Assembly (NCBI RefSeq): GCF_013388945.1
Contig: NZ_JACAEH010000014.1
Coordinates: 62,001-126,000 of the forward strand
Origin: Nitrososphaera sp.
GTDB lineage: Archaea; Thermoproteota; Nitrososphaeria; Nitrososphaerales; Nitrososphaeraceae
Length of the DNA: 64,000 nucleotides
Direction: 5' to 3'
The first letter of the stretch is position 1. Each line of letters opens with the position of its first letter. The notes under the pieces were generated by a model. That model worked only from the letters and a program-made list of their open reading frames with translations. It was not told the DNA's origin and made no database searches. Shown here in pieces: positions 39,895 through 47,130 of this stretch. The position numbers were made by a program, and so were the translations under genes.

Positions 39895-40677
39895 ATGGCA
39901 AAGCTTGAGGCAAGGAACATCGGCAAGCACTTTACGACGGTGCAGGGAGGCCAGGTGCAGGAAGTAAGCGCAATCAAAAACATCAACCTCTCTATCGAGG
40001 ACGGCCAGTTTGTATCCATAGTGGGCCCGTCTGGCTGCGGAAAATCCACACTTCTCAACATACTTGCCGGGCTTGACAAGCCAAGCGAGGGTGAGGTCAT
40101 ACTTGACGGCAGGCCGGTGTCTGAGACCGGCCCGGACAGGATAATGGTGTTCCAGGAAAACGCGCTGTTCCCCTGGCTCAAGGTGCAGGACAACGTCGAG
40201 TTCGGGCTGATGGTAAAGGGCCTCGGCAAGGAAAAGCGCTCAGAGATTGCGATGCAGTACCTGGATATGATGCAGCTCACAAAGTTTGCAGACGCGTACA
40301 CGTATCAATTGTCGGGCGGCATGAAGCAGCGCGTCGCGATTGCGCGCTCGCTTGCAATCGATCCTGAAGTGCTCTTGATGGACGAGCCGTTTGCGTCTTT
40401 GGACAGCCAGACCCGCGACCTCTTGCTTGTCGAATTGCAACTGATCTGGGCGAGGACGAAAAAGACCATAGTGTTCATCACGCACAACATCACCGAGTCG
40501 GTGTGCCTGGGCGACAAGGTCGTCGTCTTTACAAAAAGGCCGGGCACGGTGAAAAAAGAGATACCCATCGACTACAGGAGGCCCCGGCTCCCGGAGGACG
40601 AGGGCCTGCGCCCGTTCCAGCGGCAGGTTCTCGAACAATTAAAGGGCGAGATAGCAAAAGGCGACGAGGTCAGCTGA
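39895..40677 (+). CDS. ABC transporter ATP-binding protein, NitT/TauT (SsuB) type
   Basis: About 260 aa. Walker A is VGPSGCGKSTLLN, the Q-loop is VFQENALFPWL, the signature is LSGGMKQRVAIARSLA, Walker B is VLLMDEPFASLD, and the H-loop VFITHNI. These closely follow the nitrate/sulfonate/taurine-type ATPases. No permease or binding protein is adjacent; only a bitopic membrane protein lies upstream. ATG 39895 is used; GTG 39886 would overlap the previous gene. It converges on the reductase gene with an 8-bp overlap. Confidence 0.87.
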   Translation: MAKLEARNIGKHFTTVQGGQVQEVSAIKNINLSIEDGQFVSIVGPSGCGKSTLLNILAGLDKPSEGEVILDGRPVSETGPDRIMVFQENALFPWLKVQDNVEFGLMVKGLGKEKRSEIAMQYLDMMQLTKFADAYTYQLSGGMKQRVAIARSLAIDPEVLLMDEPFASLDSQTRDLLLVELQLIWARTKKTIVFITHNITESVCLGDKVVVFTKRPGTVKKEIPIDYRRPRLPEDEGLRPFQRQVLEQLKGEIAKGDEVS

Positions 40678-41431
40678 GCTCTTTTAGCAGCTGAAGTCCG
40701 GCCTTGAAGCTTCCAGGCGACGTGAGGAGCACGCTTCCCGCAATCCTGCCGGCCTTTTTCACAAACTCTGCCGGTTCTTTTTCGTAGCCGGACCAGTCAA
40801 GCCCTATCATCCTCGCAGACTGGGCGTTCTTTTCGGAAGGCGCCATGATGCAGGCGGTGACTTTGATGCCGTTCTGCTTTGCAAGGTCGACGATTTCTGC
40901 AAGGTCGGAAAGCGACGATATGGACTGCGTCACAAACGCGCGCGGCCTGGCTGCAAGTTTGGCCTGTATTGCAGGCGACGACCTGTCGGTGATTTTTGCA
41001 GGAAACGACAGGTCGAGCTTCAGCTTGCGGTCAAATCCCTGATTGCGCAGCATGGAAAGTGCCTGCGACGGCTTCAAGCCCGACGCGCGGCCGTCGGTTG
41101 GCGCGTCGCCCATCAAGAGTAGCAAGCTGTCCACATCTGCCATAACAGCGTCGACTGCGGCCTGCGAGAGCGTTATCACGTTCCTGTCGCTTGTCCTGAG
41201 GCTGCACGATATTTTCAGGCCGCCTGCAGCCTTTCTGATGTGAGCAGCCGCTGCAACGCCAGAGACGCGCGGAACGCCAAGGACCGAGTCTGTGAGGTGC
41301 ACGCCGCCTGCGTGCCTTTTGAGAAGCGACGTGCGCTTTCTCAGAACCTCCATGCCCTTTTCAAGGCGCCTGTGGTCGAACCGGCCGTCATCTGCAATGC
41401 GGGGTGGGTTCAGCTCGTACGCTATCTTCAT
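40670..41431 (-). CDS. Methylenetetrahydrofolate reductase-like protein
   Basis: A 253-aa TIM-barrel protein resembling archaeal and MetF-like reductases: it starts MKIAYELNPPR, has GGVHLTDSVLGVPRVSGVAA, then LLLLMGDAPTDGRAS and a VTACIMAPSEKNAQSARMIG segment. It would reduce methylene- to methyl-tetrahydropterin, the methyl donor for the split methionine synthase 1.4 kb upstream. It is shorter than bacterial MetF (about 290 aa). A TATA box (ATTTAATAAT on the minus strand, about 41458-41467) lies about 31 nt before ATG 41431. Confidence 0.75.
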   Translation of the reverse strand: MKIAYELNPPRIADDGRFDHRRLEKGMEVLRKRTSLLKRHAGGVHLTDSVLGVPRVSGVAAAAHIRKAAGGLKISCSLRTSDRNVITLSQAAVDAVMADVDSLLLLMGDAPTDGRASGLKPSQALSMLRNQGFDRKLKLDLSFPAKITDRSSPAIQAKLAARPRAFVTQSISSLSDLAEIVDLAKQNGIKVTACIMAPSEKNAQSARMIGLDWSGYEKEPAEFVKKAGRIAGSVLLTSPGSFKAGLQLLKELS

Positions 41432-41515
41432 CGCTTGGCATCCAAGCGTTGTCCGGCATTATTAAATGCAAAGGTAAGCCGCAACGGAATTTAACCGCCA
41501 TCTCCAAGCTCCACC

Positions 41516-42085
41516 GTGCGCAAGGACGAGCTTTTGCGGGCGCTGGAAGGCGTGCTTGAGAAAAAGACGTTTGCCGCGCAGGACGCCGCACCTGCGACGC
41601 CGGCCGCGGTCCTTGCAATAATCCATTACGGCGACAGTAAGCCGTGCGTCCTGCTTACAAAGAGGCGCGAGAACCTGAAGATGCACAGGGGCGAGATCTC
41701 GTTTCCAGGCGGCAGGTTCACACAGAGCGACCTCACGCTTATGCACACGGCTTTGCGTGAAACCGAAGAGGAGATAGGGCTTGCGTTTGGGCCCGGCGAC
41801 GTCGCCGGCGCGCTGCAGCCAGTCAGGACCATGACGTCGAACCACTTTATCGTGCCGTTTGTTACCGTGCAGGACAGGCTGCCGAAATTGCGAATCGCGC
41901 AGGACGAGGTCGCAGGGGTGCTGGACGCGCCCCTCATCGAGACGCTTGGGACGATGGAGCCTGACAGGGAGCACTTTAGGTTTTCAAAGACAGCAGTCAG
42001 GTTCAAGTTTGAAAGCAACGTCATCTGGGGCGCGACTGCGCGCATACTGAAGCAGTTGCACGAAGTACTCATCAGACCGTCGTAA
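41516..42085 (+). CDS. NUDIX hydrolase, CoA pyrophosphatase-like
   Basis: A 189-aa protein. The UPF0035/CoA-type signature LLTKRRENLKMHRGEISFPG and the Nudix box GGRFTQSDLTLMHTALRETEEEIGL are both visible. It probably hydrolyses CoA or acyl-CoA to 3',5'-ADP and phosphopantetheine. GTG 41516 follows an AATTTAACC TATA box by about 25 nt. It is divergent from the reductase gene. Confidence 0.88.
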   Translation: MRKDELLRALEGVLEKKTFAAQDAAPATPAAVLAIIHYGDSKPCVLLTKRRENLKMHRGEISFPGGRFTQSDLTLMHTALRETEEEIGLAFGPGDVAGALQPVRTMTSNHFIVPFVTVQDRLPKLRIAQDEVAGVLDAPLIETLGTMEPDREHFRFSKTAVRFKFESNVIWGATARILKQLHEVLIRPS

Positions 42086-42184
42086 GGTGGTCATCGCTGC
42101 GCTCCCCTGGATAACAGGTCATCATTTGAGCGTGGAATAATCCTGCGCCCACGGTTATACGTCTTGTTCCAGCGAGAATGTCGG

Positions 42185-42976
42185 TCAGGGCGCGGCGGCA
42201 GACGAGGCCGGCCACTTTTTTCTTGCCAGGTAGATGACAAACAGGCTTGCGCCGGCAAAAACTCCGACCATCGCCTCGGTTAGTGCAAGGTCCACGACGC
42301 CTGCCTGGTAGAGCGCGGGTAGAAAGTCGACCCCCGCGTGGAATGCGATGGCTATGAGGAGGAACCGGATGCCTTTTCCTGTTGCCAGCCCGTAGAGGAC
42401 CACCATTGAAAGGGCGATGTGGACTGAAATCGCAAAAACCCTCTCCATGCCGCCCACAAGAAAGAGGTACGGGTCGGTGGCAGGCAGGCTCTGCCTTATC
42501 GCGGACGAGGCCTCTTCTGGCAGGAGCCCTTCAACTTGGGCAAACGTGCCGCTGTTTATCATCATGGCAAGGACCAGGAGCTGGGAAAACGGCAGGGCCG
42601 CTATCACTATCGACTCTGCGCCCCCGTGGCCGATGCCAAAGGCCATGCCGTCCTTCCACTGCCTCCTTGTTTTCAGGAAAAACGAGAGCGCCACGTAGCG
42701 CCCGACTTCTTCAAACACGCCGGCGGCAAGCGCGCCGTACGCCCCAAAGACAAAAGGCTGGGACCCCGGGTCTATCAGCGGCAGGACGACTGTATGTAAT
42801 GCGCCTTCAAGGCCCAGCGCAAAAGCCAGCCAGACTGCAGCTCCCGAACCTGCGACAATCAGGGCTATCCTGTGCCTCAGCCTGTAGTATGCAAGAAGCC
42901 CTATTGGCAGGCCAAACGCGATTGCAGTGGATATGGCAAGAAAGGCAATCGTCGCATCCGGTATGGCCCCTGACAC
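42185..42976 (-). CDS. YhfC-like intramembrane protein
   Basis: A 263-aa protein with seven or eight hydrophobic segments. The motif AAGVFEEVGRYVALSFFLK followed by GMAFGIGHGGAESIVI matches the YhfC family, related to CPBP-type intramembrane metalloproteases (EExxR then H). A third histidine is in AIAFHAGVDF. Function is inferred only. GTG 42976 follows a TTTTAAACG TATA box. It lies 51 nt from the tRNA-Arg 3' end. Confidence 0.75.
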   Translation of the reverse strand: MSGAIPDATIAFLAISTAIAFGLPIGLLAYYRLRHRIALIVAGSGAAVWLAFALGLEGALHTVVLPLIDPGSQPFVFGAYGALAAGVFEEVGRYVALSFFLKTRRQWKDGMAFGIGHGGAESIVIAALPFSQLLVLAMMINSGTFAQVEGLLPEEASSAIRQSLPATDPYLFLVGGMERVFAISVHIALSMVVLYGLATGKGIRFLLIAIAFHAGVDFLPALYQAGVVDLALTEAMVGVFAGASLFVIYLARKKWPASSAAAP

Positions 42977-43027
42977 GCACAGCTATTGGCGTCTATCGTT
43001 TAAAATGCTCCCTTTTAATGGGATTAG

Positions 43028-43120
43028 CGGGCCCGGTGGGCTTCGATCCCACGACAACTAGCTTCGGAGGCATGCGCTCTTTCTCAGATTAGCACCCTAT
43101 CCTGACTAGGCGACGGGCCC
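43028..43120 (-). tRNA. tRNA-Arg (CCG) with non-canonical intron
   Basis: The minus strand folds as acceptor GGGCCCG/CGGGCCC, D arm GCCT/GGGT, T arm GTGGG/CCCAC and discriminator G. The anticodon arm only forms after removing an 18-nt intron (43072-43089): CTA joins GC to give CTAGC, which pairs with GCTAG around the loop CTCCGAA (anticodon CCG, 43065-43067). Without splicing the 5' stem CTAAT pairs poorly. The mature form is 75 nt, class I. A TATA box (43143-43151) lies 27 nt upstream. Confidence 0.9.
43072..43089 (-). other. 18-nt tRNA intron at position 29/30 with bulge-helix-bulge
   Basis: The intron reads ATCTGAGAAAGAGCGCAT. A complete BHB can be drawn: AGG pairs with CCT (outer helix), GTGC pairs with GCGC (central 4-bp helix, one G-T), TCT pairs with AGA (inner helix, loop GAGAA), with the 3-nt bulges TA^A and AT^G containing the cleavage sites. 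This is the substrate of the archaeal splicing endonuclease; ligation would be by RtcB (14891-16354). Confidence 0.88.
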
Positions 43121-43142
43121 CAAGTAGGTGCTCGCATAACGG

Positions 43143-43151
43143 CATATATGA
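43143..43151 (-). promoter_or_regulatory. TATA box of tRNA-Arg
   Basis: TCATATATG on the minus strand lies about 27 nt upstream of the tRNA-Arg 5' end. Confidence 0.5.
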
Positions 43152-43215
43152 AAGATGGTATCGGTGTAGGCAGACTCCACAAAATTATCATACGAGAATC
43201 TTGAAGCAGGCGTGA

Positions 43216-43926
43216 TTGGCGGGGGACAGGAAATCAATTATCGCTCTTGCAGCGATGCTATTAGTCCTGCCGATCCTTCCTGTATATGCTTCCGAAAGCG
43301 AATGGAAAACAGCCTACGGCGTGGGCAGATTCCTGTATTCAGATCCACCTCGACCTGATCAGGTATTCAAAATACATGCCAGAGCCATAAACGGGGCAGT
43401 TGAAGAATTGCATGCCGGAGAAAGCTGGTTTTCAGCAAATGTGACCAGTGCTCATGACGGGATACTGGAAATCAGATACCCAAGAAACTATCCTTACACC
43501 AATGAATTCATCAATGAACCTGGGGTGCAGCCATTGCTTTTCGTCAACGGCATGGAAACATTGCCGGAGGCGACACCAGCCGAAGTAACTGATTGCTTCT
43601 TTGTTTTCTCTATACCATTCTCAGAGAGTGCCGAAATCGGGCTGGCGTGGCCGTATCTAGCAGTAGCAGAACCTCATTACGGCGATGACGTTCCGGATAG
43701 TTGTACGCCTGAGACAATAGTTAACGTGCCTACCAGAAAAGATGGCACGATCTCTCCATTGCAACAGTTCAAGGCAGGAGTAAAGGCTGAAGACGTTCTA
43801 TGCGGGGACGGCTATTTGAATAATGAATATCGACTCGTCGTGCATCCTGACGGTAAACCATTTTGCGTTACGCGATCCTCGGCTACAGAATTGATACAGC
43901 GATGGGGAGTGACGATACCTGCATGA
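43216..43926 (+). CDS. Secreted thaumarchaeal protein, first of tandem paralogues
   Basis: A 236-aa protein with signal peptide (IIALAAMLLVLPILPVYASE). A middle beta domain contains EIRYPRNYPYTNEF; the C-terminal 60 residues (SPLQQFKAGVKAEDVLCGDG ... GKPFCVTRSSATELIQRWG) match a short repeated module seen in many thaumarchaeal exported proteins (P-L-Q-x-K-x-G with two Cys and a final RGW/RWG). The base composition is AT-richer than that of most neighbours. TTG 43216 follows an AAATTATCAT TATA box. The gene heads a three-gene set. Confidence 0.7.
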   Translation: MAGDRKSIIALAAMLLVLPILPVYASESEWKTAYGVGRFLYSDPPRPDQVFKIHARAINGAVEELHAGESWFSANVTSAHDGILEIRYPRNYPYTNEFINEPGVQPLLFVNGMETLPEATPAEVTDCFFVFSIPFSESAEIGLAWPYLAVAEPHYGDDVPDSCTPETIVNVPTRKDGTISPLQQFKAGVKAEDVLCGDGYLNNEYRLVVHPDGKPFCVTRSSATELIQRWGVTIPA

Positions 43927-43951
43927 TTTGTGAGGGCGGCTGGCGACGACT

Positions 43952-44650
43952 TTGTTGATTGGCCCCAAGTTAGTCATCGTCCATTTACTGGTGTTTACCA
44001 TGCTCACATCATTCATCTTGCCGGCATCTGCAAGTGCGTCTCAAGAATGGCAGACACATTATGCAGTCAACGGCCTTGTAAACTCGGGGCCGCCTGACCC
44101 GTATCAGATTTTCAAGGTCCACTACCGTGCAATTAACGGAACTGTCGAGCAATTTAGCATGAAGAATGTGGAATATCCTCATGATTTTCAAGCAAGCGTT
44201 ACCGGCAACGGCACACTGGAAATTATGTTTCCAAAGAACTATCCTAATGTCAATGCGGACGCTCCAGAGGCAGACATCGCCGAACCGATATTCTTATCCA
44301 ATGGTCAAGAAATCGCTGCTTCATATTTCGACTCTGACTGTTTCAGAATGTTCTCAATTCCATTTTCCGGCTCCCAGGTAATAGATATCGCCTGGCCGGA
44401 TTTCCTCACCAACGAACCCTATAGGGGATCTGATGTGCCAGAGAGCTGCATGGCGGAGACGCTTGTACAAGACGTAGTCAGGACAAAAGATGGCATTATT
44501 CCCCCGCTGCATCAGATGAAAGCCGGCGTGCGGGCAGAAGAAGTAGCATGCGGAGATGAGTTTGAGCTTGTAGCTCGCCCTGACGGCAGGCCGTACTGCG
44601 CAACTTCAACCTCTGCCGAGATATTGAAACAGAGATGGAACATTAAATGA
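43952..44650 (+). CDS. Secreted thaumarchaeal protein, second paralogue
   Basis: A 232-aa protein with the same layout as the preceding one: signal peptide (VIVHLLVFTMLTSFILPASA), the shared IFKVHYRAINGTVEQ and EIMFPKNYPN blocks, and the C-terminal PPLHQMKAGVRAEEVACGDE module with CATSTSAEILKQRW. It clearly arose by tandem duplication. TTG 43952 lies 25 nt after the first paralogue's stop; the end overlaps the next gene (ATGA), so the three form an operon. Confidence 0.7.
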   Translation: MLIGPKLVIVHLLVFTMLTSFILPASASASQEWQTHYAVNGLVNSGPPDPYQIFKVHYRAINGTVEQFSMKNVEYPHDFQASVTGNGTLEIMFPKNYPNVNADAPEADIAEPIFLSNGQEIAASYFDSDCFRMFSIPFSGSQVIDIAWPDFLTNEPYRGSDVPESCMAETLVQDVVRTKDGIIPPLHQMKAGVRAEEVACGDEFELVARPDGRPYCATSTSAEILKQRWNIK

Positions 44651-45144
44651 TGGCACCCGTACTTGCGGGCTTTTTCGCAGGCGTGCTAATTGTCGTCCTT
44701 TTCGCTTACGCTCCAAATCCGCAAGCCTCAAGGTTAATCATGCCGGCGTCAGCCGAAGAACAGGATCTTGTCCACAAGTCAAACGAACTGGACGCCGTAC
44801 AGGCTTTTCTGAAAAAATATCCGTTTGCTCAGGTGGGACTTCAGAATAGGGATGACTTTGTAGTCTATGACGACAAGGGCAACATCAATGACACCATTCC
44901 TGCACTGACAATATCCTATATCGGGTCGCCTCATACGATATTCAGCCTAGACGAGTACAAGGCAAACCTGCATCTGATCAGGTACGAGAACCCGAGTTTG
45001 TGGATTGTAACAGCATTGGACGGCAAAGTGCTTGACGTGAGATTGCGGTGCACCATATCTTATGGCGAGGGCACGGGCTTTGTCGACGTAATTCAAGGAA
45101 GCGACAGAGCCATACAATATATCGATAGAGGATTTTGTTCGTAA
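44647..45144 (+). CDS. Small exported protein at end of secreted-protein operon, 165 aa
   Basis: An N-terminal hydrophobic segment (MMAPVLAGFFAGVLIVVLFA) followed by an extracytoplasmic alpha/beta region (ELDAVQAFLKKYPFAQVGLQ ... ENPSLWIVTALDGKVLDVRL). The protein is not related to the two upstream paralogues but overlaps the second by 4 bp. Two Cys near the end (LRCTISYGEG, RGFCS) may form a disulfide. Function unknown. Confidence 0.62.
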   Translation: MMAPVLAGFFAGVLIVVLFAYAPNPQASRLIMPASAEEQDLVHKSNELDAVQAFLKKYPFAQVGLQNRDDFVVYDDKGNINDTIPALTISYIGSPHTIFSLDEYKANLHLIRYENPSLWIVTALDGKVLDVRLRCTISYGEGTGFVDVIQGSDRAIQYIDRGFCS

Positions 45145-45158
45145 GATTGAGGCGCGCC

Positions 45159-45311
45159 TTATTCCCTGTAAACGCCCGCTTCTTTCAGGATCTGTATGAC
45201 CACCGGGATTTCAAGGTCTACCTGCATCGCAACAAATTCCTCGGGTATCCCCGACGTGTACAGGTTCTTTACAATCTCCTTTGTGTTCTCAGATACCAAC
45301 CCCTTCTGCAT
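45159..45311 (-). CDS. Conserved small protein, 50 aa
   Basis: Missing from the ORF track. It encodes MQKGLVSENTKEIVKNLYTS then GIPEEFVAMQVDLEIPVVIQ and ILKEAGVYRE. The GIPEEF...IPVV..ILKE pattern looks like a small conserved helical domain; I cannot name it. A TATA-like CTTAATATTC about 30 nt upstream (about 45335-45345) supports ATG 45311. It is downstream of the membrane protein at 45344 on the same strand. Confidence 0.6.
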   Translation of the reverse strand: MQKGLVSENTKEIVKNLYTSGIPEEFVAMQVDLEIPVVIQILKEAGVYRE

Positions 45312-45343
45312 TCCGACTCCACCTATCCGCTCCAGCCAGAATA

Positions 45344-45889
45344 TTAAGTAGTTTTGTCGCCTGACGACCTTCTGTAGGCCATCAGGTAGCCTGCGCCGCC
45401 GGCAAGCACGCCTGCCAGCAGGACCAGAATTGAGGCACCTATCGGCTCCACAAACGGGACGATGAGCCCGTGCACCTGCCCCTGATTAAAGCCGGCTCCG
45501 CCCACTGCTTCAGGCAGTGCAGCAGCTCCGCCGACATACCCTGCGTACATCATCATCCCGGCTGCTGCGGCCACCCCTGCGTTCATGAGGACAAGGTGCA
45601 GCCAGCCAAGGACCTTCGGCACCCTATTTCCAAGCGACTGGTAGAAAAGCGCCGAGACGGCGACGCCTACCACGCCGACTACTATGTATATCACAAACCC
45701 AAACGTGAACCATGTTCCAGCGCCTCCCGCCGCTATCACCCTTGACACCTCGGGCTTCATAAAAGACGTCTGCCCCAGTACCAGCACGGCAGTCAGGGCC
45801 ACTATGGCCGCGCCCTGCACTATTGCTGCAGTCATGAACCTTGCCGACCACGCGCTTGACGTTATAACCTGCGGTCTTTCCATGCGCAT
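45344..45889 (-). CDS. Four-helix membrane protein, 181 aa
   Basis: Not recognised. Hydrophobic segments at about residues 20-40, 55-80, 92-118 and 145-168, with a short basic tail (MAYRRSSGDKTT). The GWLHLVLMNAGVAAAAGMMM segment, with His and Met in a helix, is reminiscent of heme-copper oxidase-type helices but this is only a resemblance. It lies between the 50-aa gene and trmI. Confidence 0.6.
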   Translation of the reverse strand: MRMERPQVITSSAWSARFMTAAIVQGAAIVALTAVLVLGQTSFMKPEVSRVIAAGGAGTWFTFGFVIYIVVGVVGVAVSALFYQSLGNRVPKVLGWLHLVLMNAGVAAAAGMMMYAGYVGGAAALPEAVGGAGFNQGQVHGLIVPFVEPIGASILVLLAGVLAGGAGYLMAYRRSSGDKTT

Positions 45890-45947
45890 GAAAACCTAAG
45901 CGGCGCTAATATCGACTATGTGTACAGCGCAATGCAATGTACGCGGA

Positions 45948-46766
45948 TTATTCCTCGTCGCCTTCTTCTTCAGACTCGTCCTCTACAGGCACTTCTGCCT
46001 TTTTCTGCACCTTTCTTGCAAACACGAGATACGTCGTGTGCCCTATCATCCTCATCGACGGCCGGGTCATGCCTTCCCGCGCCTCCATCTGCCTTATCAA
46101 AAGCTCGATGCTTTCGACGTCGACAAAGCCGCTCTTTTTCAATTCAGTCGCGGTCTTTTCTATCTGGTTTGCAGTAGGGCATATCGCCACAAAAGCGCCG
46201 CTGCCTTTCAGCGCATCGTGGACGACGTCAAGCACGGTCCAAGGGTCGCCGAGGTCGACTATGGCAATGTCTGCATCCCTGACGTCGACGCCCTGGTGCG
46301 GGTCGTGGTGGTTCATTGTCACAAATTGCGCGACTCCGGCCTTCTCCAGGTTGCGCTTGGCAATCTCCATAAAGTCTGGGTTGACGTCAAAAGTGTAGAC
46401 GTGGCCCTCGGGTTTTACGATGCTTGCAAAGAAAGTCGCGGTCGCGCCGCTGCCGGTGCCAATCTCAAGGATTTTCGAGCCGTTTTTCATCCCGGTCCTG
46501 GCGGCGATAAAGCCGAGGTCTTTTGGATAAACGATCTGCGTCCTGCGCTCTGACTTCATGATAAAGTCGTGGATGGTAGGCTCTATCAGGAAAACGACCT
46601 TGCCTTCTGTCGTCCTTATCACCGACCCGTACTCCATGCCAATCGTCGCCCCCACGTCGATTATGCCAAGGTGCGTGTGCATCTTTTTGTCCGGCGTCAC
46701 TTTTGTGAGCCACTTTTTGCGCGACGTGTGGAAAAGGAGCACGTACGAGCCTTCCTCTATCTTCAC
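45948..46766 (-). CDS. trmI: tRNA (adenine-N1)-methyltransferase TrmI
   Basis: A 272-aa SAM-dependent enzyme that makes m1A57/58 in the tRNA T loop. It has an N-terminal beta domain (GSYVLLFHTSRKKWLTKVTP), then a Rossmann fold with motif I ILEIGTGSGATATFFAS, the YTFDVNPDFMEIAKRNLEKA strand, and DIAIVDLGDPWTVLDVV with the catalytic Asp. The C-terminal tail is acidic (EDESEEEGDEE). GTG 46766 follows a TATA-like TTTTATCC by about 27 nt. Confidence 0.88.
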   Translation of the reverse strand: MKIEEGSYVLLFHTSRKKWLTKVTPDKKMHTHLGIIDVGATIGMEYGSVIRTTEGKVVFLIEPTIHDFIMKSERRTQIVYPKDLGFIAARTGMKNGSKILEIGTGSGATATFFASIVKPEGHVYTFDVNPDFMEIAKRNLEKAGVAQFVTMNHHDPHQGVDVRDADIAIVDLGDPWTVLDVVHDALKGSGAFVAICPTANQIEKTATELKKSGFVDVESIELLIRQMEAREGMTRPSMRMIGHTTYLVFARKVQKKAEVPVEDESEEEGDEE

Positions 46767-46845
46767 AGAAGGGGTAGCGAGAAGTACTGGATAAAAATCA
46801 ATCTAATGGATTCAGTCTCTAGTGCAATTTTGCACAAGGGTTAAC

Positions 46846-47130
46846 TTGCCCCGGGCGTTTTTTGAGGCGTTGTCCTGCAGGGGCCTGTGCAAGAGACACC
46901 CGCGGTTTGTGCCGACAAAAAAGATAGACTATGCCAAGGGGATGAAGGTCTGCACGATATGCGACACGGCCATTTTTGTCGGCATGCCAGACAACAAGTG
47001 CCCCTGCTGCAGAAAGAACCTGCGCACCAGGCCGCAGTACCACGGCGAAAAAGGAAGGATGACACGAGAAGCGGCAAGGCTACATCTTGTCGAGCGCAGT
47101 CACCCCAAGGAGCGACAGCGCGTTTCTTAG
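46846..47130 (+). CDS. Small zinc-ribbon protein, about 94 aa
   Basis: A ribbon CTICDTAIFVGMPDNKCPCC sits in the middle, preceded by CRGLCKRHPRFVPTKKIDYA. The start is uncertain: TTG 46846 (LPRAFFEALSCRG) is preferred over TTG 46822. The 3' end overlaps the convergent argS by 51 bp, so the C-terminal 17 residues lie opposite argS. Function unknown. Confidence 0.6.
   Translation: MPRAFFEALSCRGLCKRHPRFVPTKKIDYAKGMKVCTICDTAIFVGMPDNKCPCCRKNLRTRPQYHGEKGRMTREAARLHLVERSHPKERQRVS

Noticed and set aside
43028-43120. tRNA-Leu (GAG) read from the unspliced CTGAGAA loop
   Set aside because: The variable loop is only 5 nt (class I), the anticodon stem pairs poorly, and the spliced CCG form with a full BHB is far better.
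43028-45144. Integrated element at tRNA-Arg
   Set aside because: The secreted-protein cluster lies at the 5' side of the tRNA, there is no integrase and no duplicated tRNA 3' end; only a weak composition hint remains.
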